Assembly: GCA_022763485.1 (NCBI GenBank)
Contig: JALEGX010000145.1
Location: 29,186 to 93,185, forward strand
DNA: 64,000 bases
Reading direction: 5' to 3'
Source of the DNA: Paracoccaceae bacterium
Lineage (GTDB): Bacteria; Pseudomonadota; Alphaproteobacteria; Rhodobacterales; Rhodobacteraceae
The position numbers were made by a program, and so were the translations under genes. This document shows, piece after piece, positions 63,698-64,000 of this stretch. The notes beneath the pieces were generated by a model, which did no database searches, had not been told where the DNA came from, and saw only the letters and a program-made list of their open reading frames with translations. Every line of letters begins with the position of its first letter. Positions within the stretch are counted from its first letter, which is position 1.

Positions 63698-63786
63698 GAT
63701 TACACCGGGAAAAATTTCTGACGTTGCAGGTTTATCCGGTCTTCTTTTTGAAACAAGCCCCTTTGATCGCCCAACCCGCAAGGCCA

Positions 63787-63817
63787 GTCCTTCCCGGCAA
63801 TGCCCGCCGGGAAGGAC
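63787..63817. terminator. 12-bp hairpin terminator at the right edge
   Basis: GTCCTTCCCGGC (63787-63798) and GCCGGGAAGGAC (63806-63817) form a perfect 12-bp stem with a 7-base loop. It lies 22 bp beyond the stop codon of the truncated minus-strand gene at the edge, so it probably ends that transcript. No T-run follows on that strand. Confidence 0.6.
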
Positions 63818-63839
63818 CAGAGGTTTTCAGCCTTCGGGA

Positions 63840-64000
63840 TCAGGTTTTGATCGTCCCATCCGCCAGCCACTGATCAAAGATCTCAAGCGCCCGGTCGGTG
63901 AAGGCCGGTAGTGCCCCGTGGGGTGGTGTAAGAGGCCGCGCGCGAAGCCCTTGGCGTAGCGCAGCGCGCGGCCGGGCTGGCGGCCATCGCGCTTCTTCGT
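63840..64000 (-). CDS. C-terminal end of an unidentified gene, cut by the window edge
   Basis: On the minus strand an open frame ends with ALPAFTDRALEIFDQWLADG and TIKT before TGA (63842-63840), followed by a terminator-like hairpin. The last ~25 residues look like real protein, but the residues further upstream coincide with a GC-rich palindromic repeat and may not belong to it. I do not recognise the family. The frame stays open to the edge. Confidence 0.35.
   Translation of the reverse strand, partial: EEARWPPARPRAALRQGLRARPLTPPHGALPAFTDRALEIFDQWLADGTIKT
63934..63973. repeat. GC-rich palindromic element at the right edge
   Basis: GGCCGCGCGC (63934-63943) and GCGCGCGGCC (63964-63973) are perfect 10-base inverted arms around a 20-base loop. 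The surrounding sequence translates into low-complexity peptides in several frames, as repeats often do. It may be another dispersed palindromic repeat family; only one copy is in this window. Confidence 0.4.

Noticed and set aside
60200..63721. 1173-residue plus-strand open frame across FadJ-type and FAD oxidoreductase genes
   Set aside because: It runs antisense through two well-conserved genes and the gap between them; no family resemblance, composition typical of antisense frames in high-GC DNA.

Overview
The window is GC-rich, densely packed bacterial chromosome. Gene content points to the Roseobacter group (Rhodobacterales, Alphaproteobacteria): a fused indolepyruvate ferredoxin oxidoreductase with its Lrp-type regulator, a MaoC-phosphotransacetylase fusion, non-pyrrolysine MttB with a dimethylglycine-dehydrogenase-like enzyme, and a CP-lyase cluster with the alphaproteobacterial extras DUF1045 and a hexapeptide acetyltransferase. 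No rRNA, tRNA, prophage, insertion sequence or CRISPR array was seen. The species cannot be named from the sequence alone.

Layout. 1-11254: a truncated ABC exporter with a degenerate Walker A, a DUF3307 membrane protein, and a minus-strand operon LysM/FecR protein - giant PKD-repeat protein - membrane adenylate cyclase, which looks like a cell-surface sensing module. 11429-15430: divergent Lrp regulator and indolepyruvate oxidoreductase. 15586-20193: operon for a C1/methylamine-type demethylation pathway (FAD/GcvT enzyme, MttB-like methyltransferase, TetR). 20356-24803: M23 lipoprotein, GST, AckA with MaoC-Pta, small methyltransferase. 25077-32277: five-gene peptide-type ABC importer operon ending in an unusual CoA-transferase. 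32332-34644: large MscS channel. 34997-41485: seven overlapping genes (four glycosyltransferases, histidine phosphatase, polysaccharide deacetylase, methyltransferase), an uncharacterised glycan pathway. 41579-55039: complete phosphonate system: phnM, DUF1045, phnN-L-K-VOC-J-HAD-I-H-G, divergent phnF, hexapeptide transferase, phnE-E-D-C. 55327-56016: rpe. 56105-62245: beta-oxidation cluster (thioesterase, two acyl-CoA dehydrogenases, thiolase, multifunctional FadJ-type protein). 62492-63697: D-amino-acid-oxidase-like FAD enzyme. The right edge carries the end of an unidentified gene and a palindromic repeat.

How the genes work together. PhnCDE import phosphonates. PhnGHIJ with PhnK/L attach the phosphonate to ribose triphosphate and cleave the C-P bond, with PhnM and PhnN on either side of that step. 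A candidate Pho box precedes phnC and a candidate PhnF operator precedes phnG. The cluster has no phnP, and two extra enzymes (HAD phosphatase, VOC protein) are translationally coupled to the core genes. A composite palindromic repeat occurs twice (15.46 kb and 58.86 kb), each time directly 3' of a minus-strand gene. The most interesting candidates for undescribed biology are the FecR-PKD-cyclase module, the seven-gene glycan operon, the HAD/VOC insertions in the CP-lyase operon, and the permuted-looking CoA-transferase in a transporter operon.
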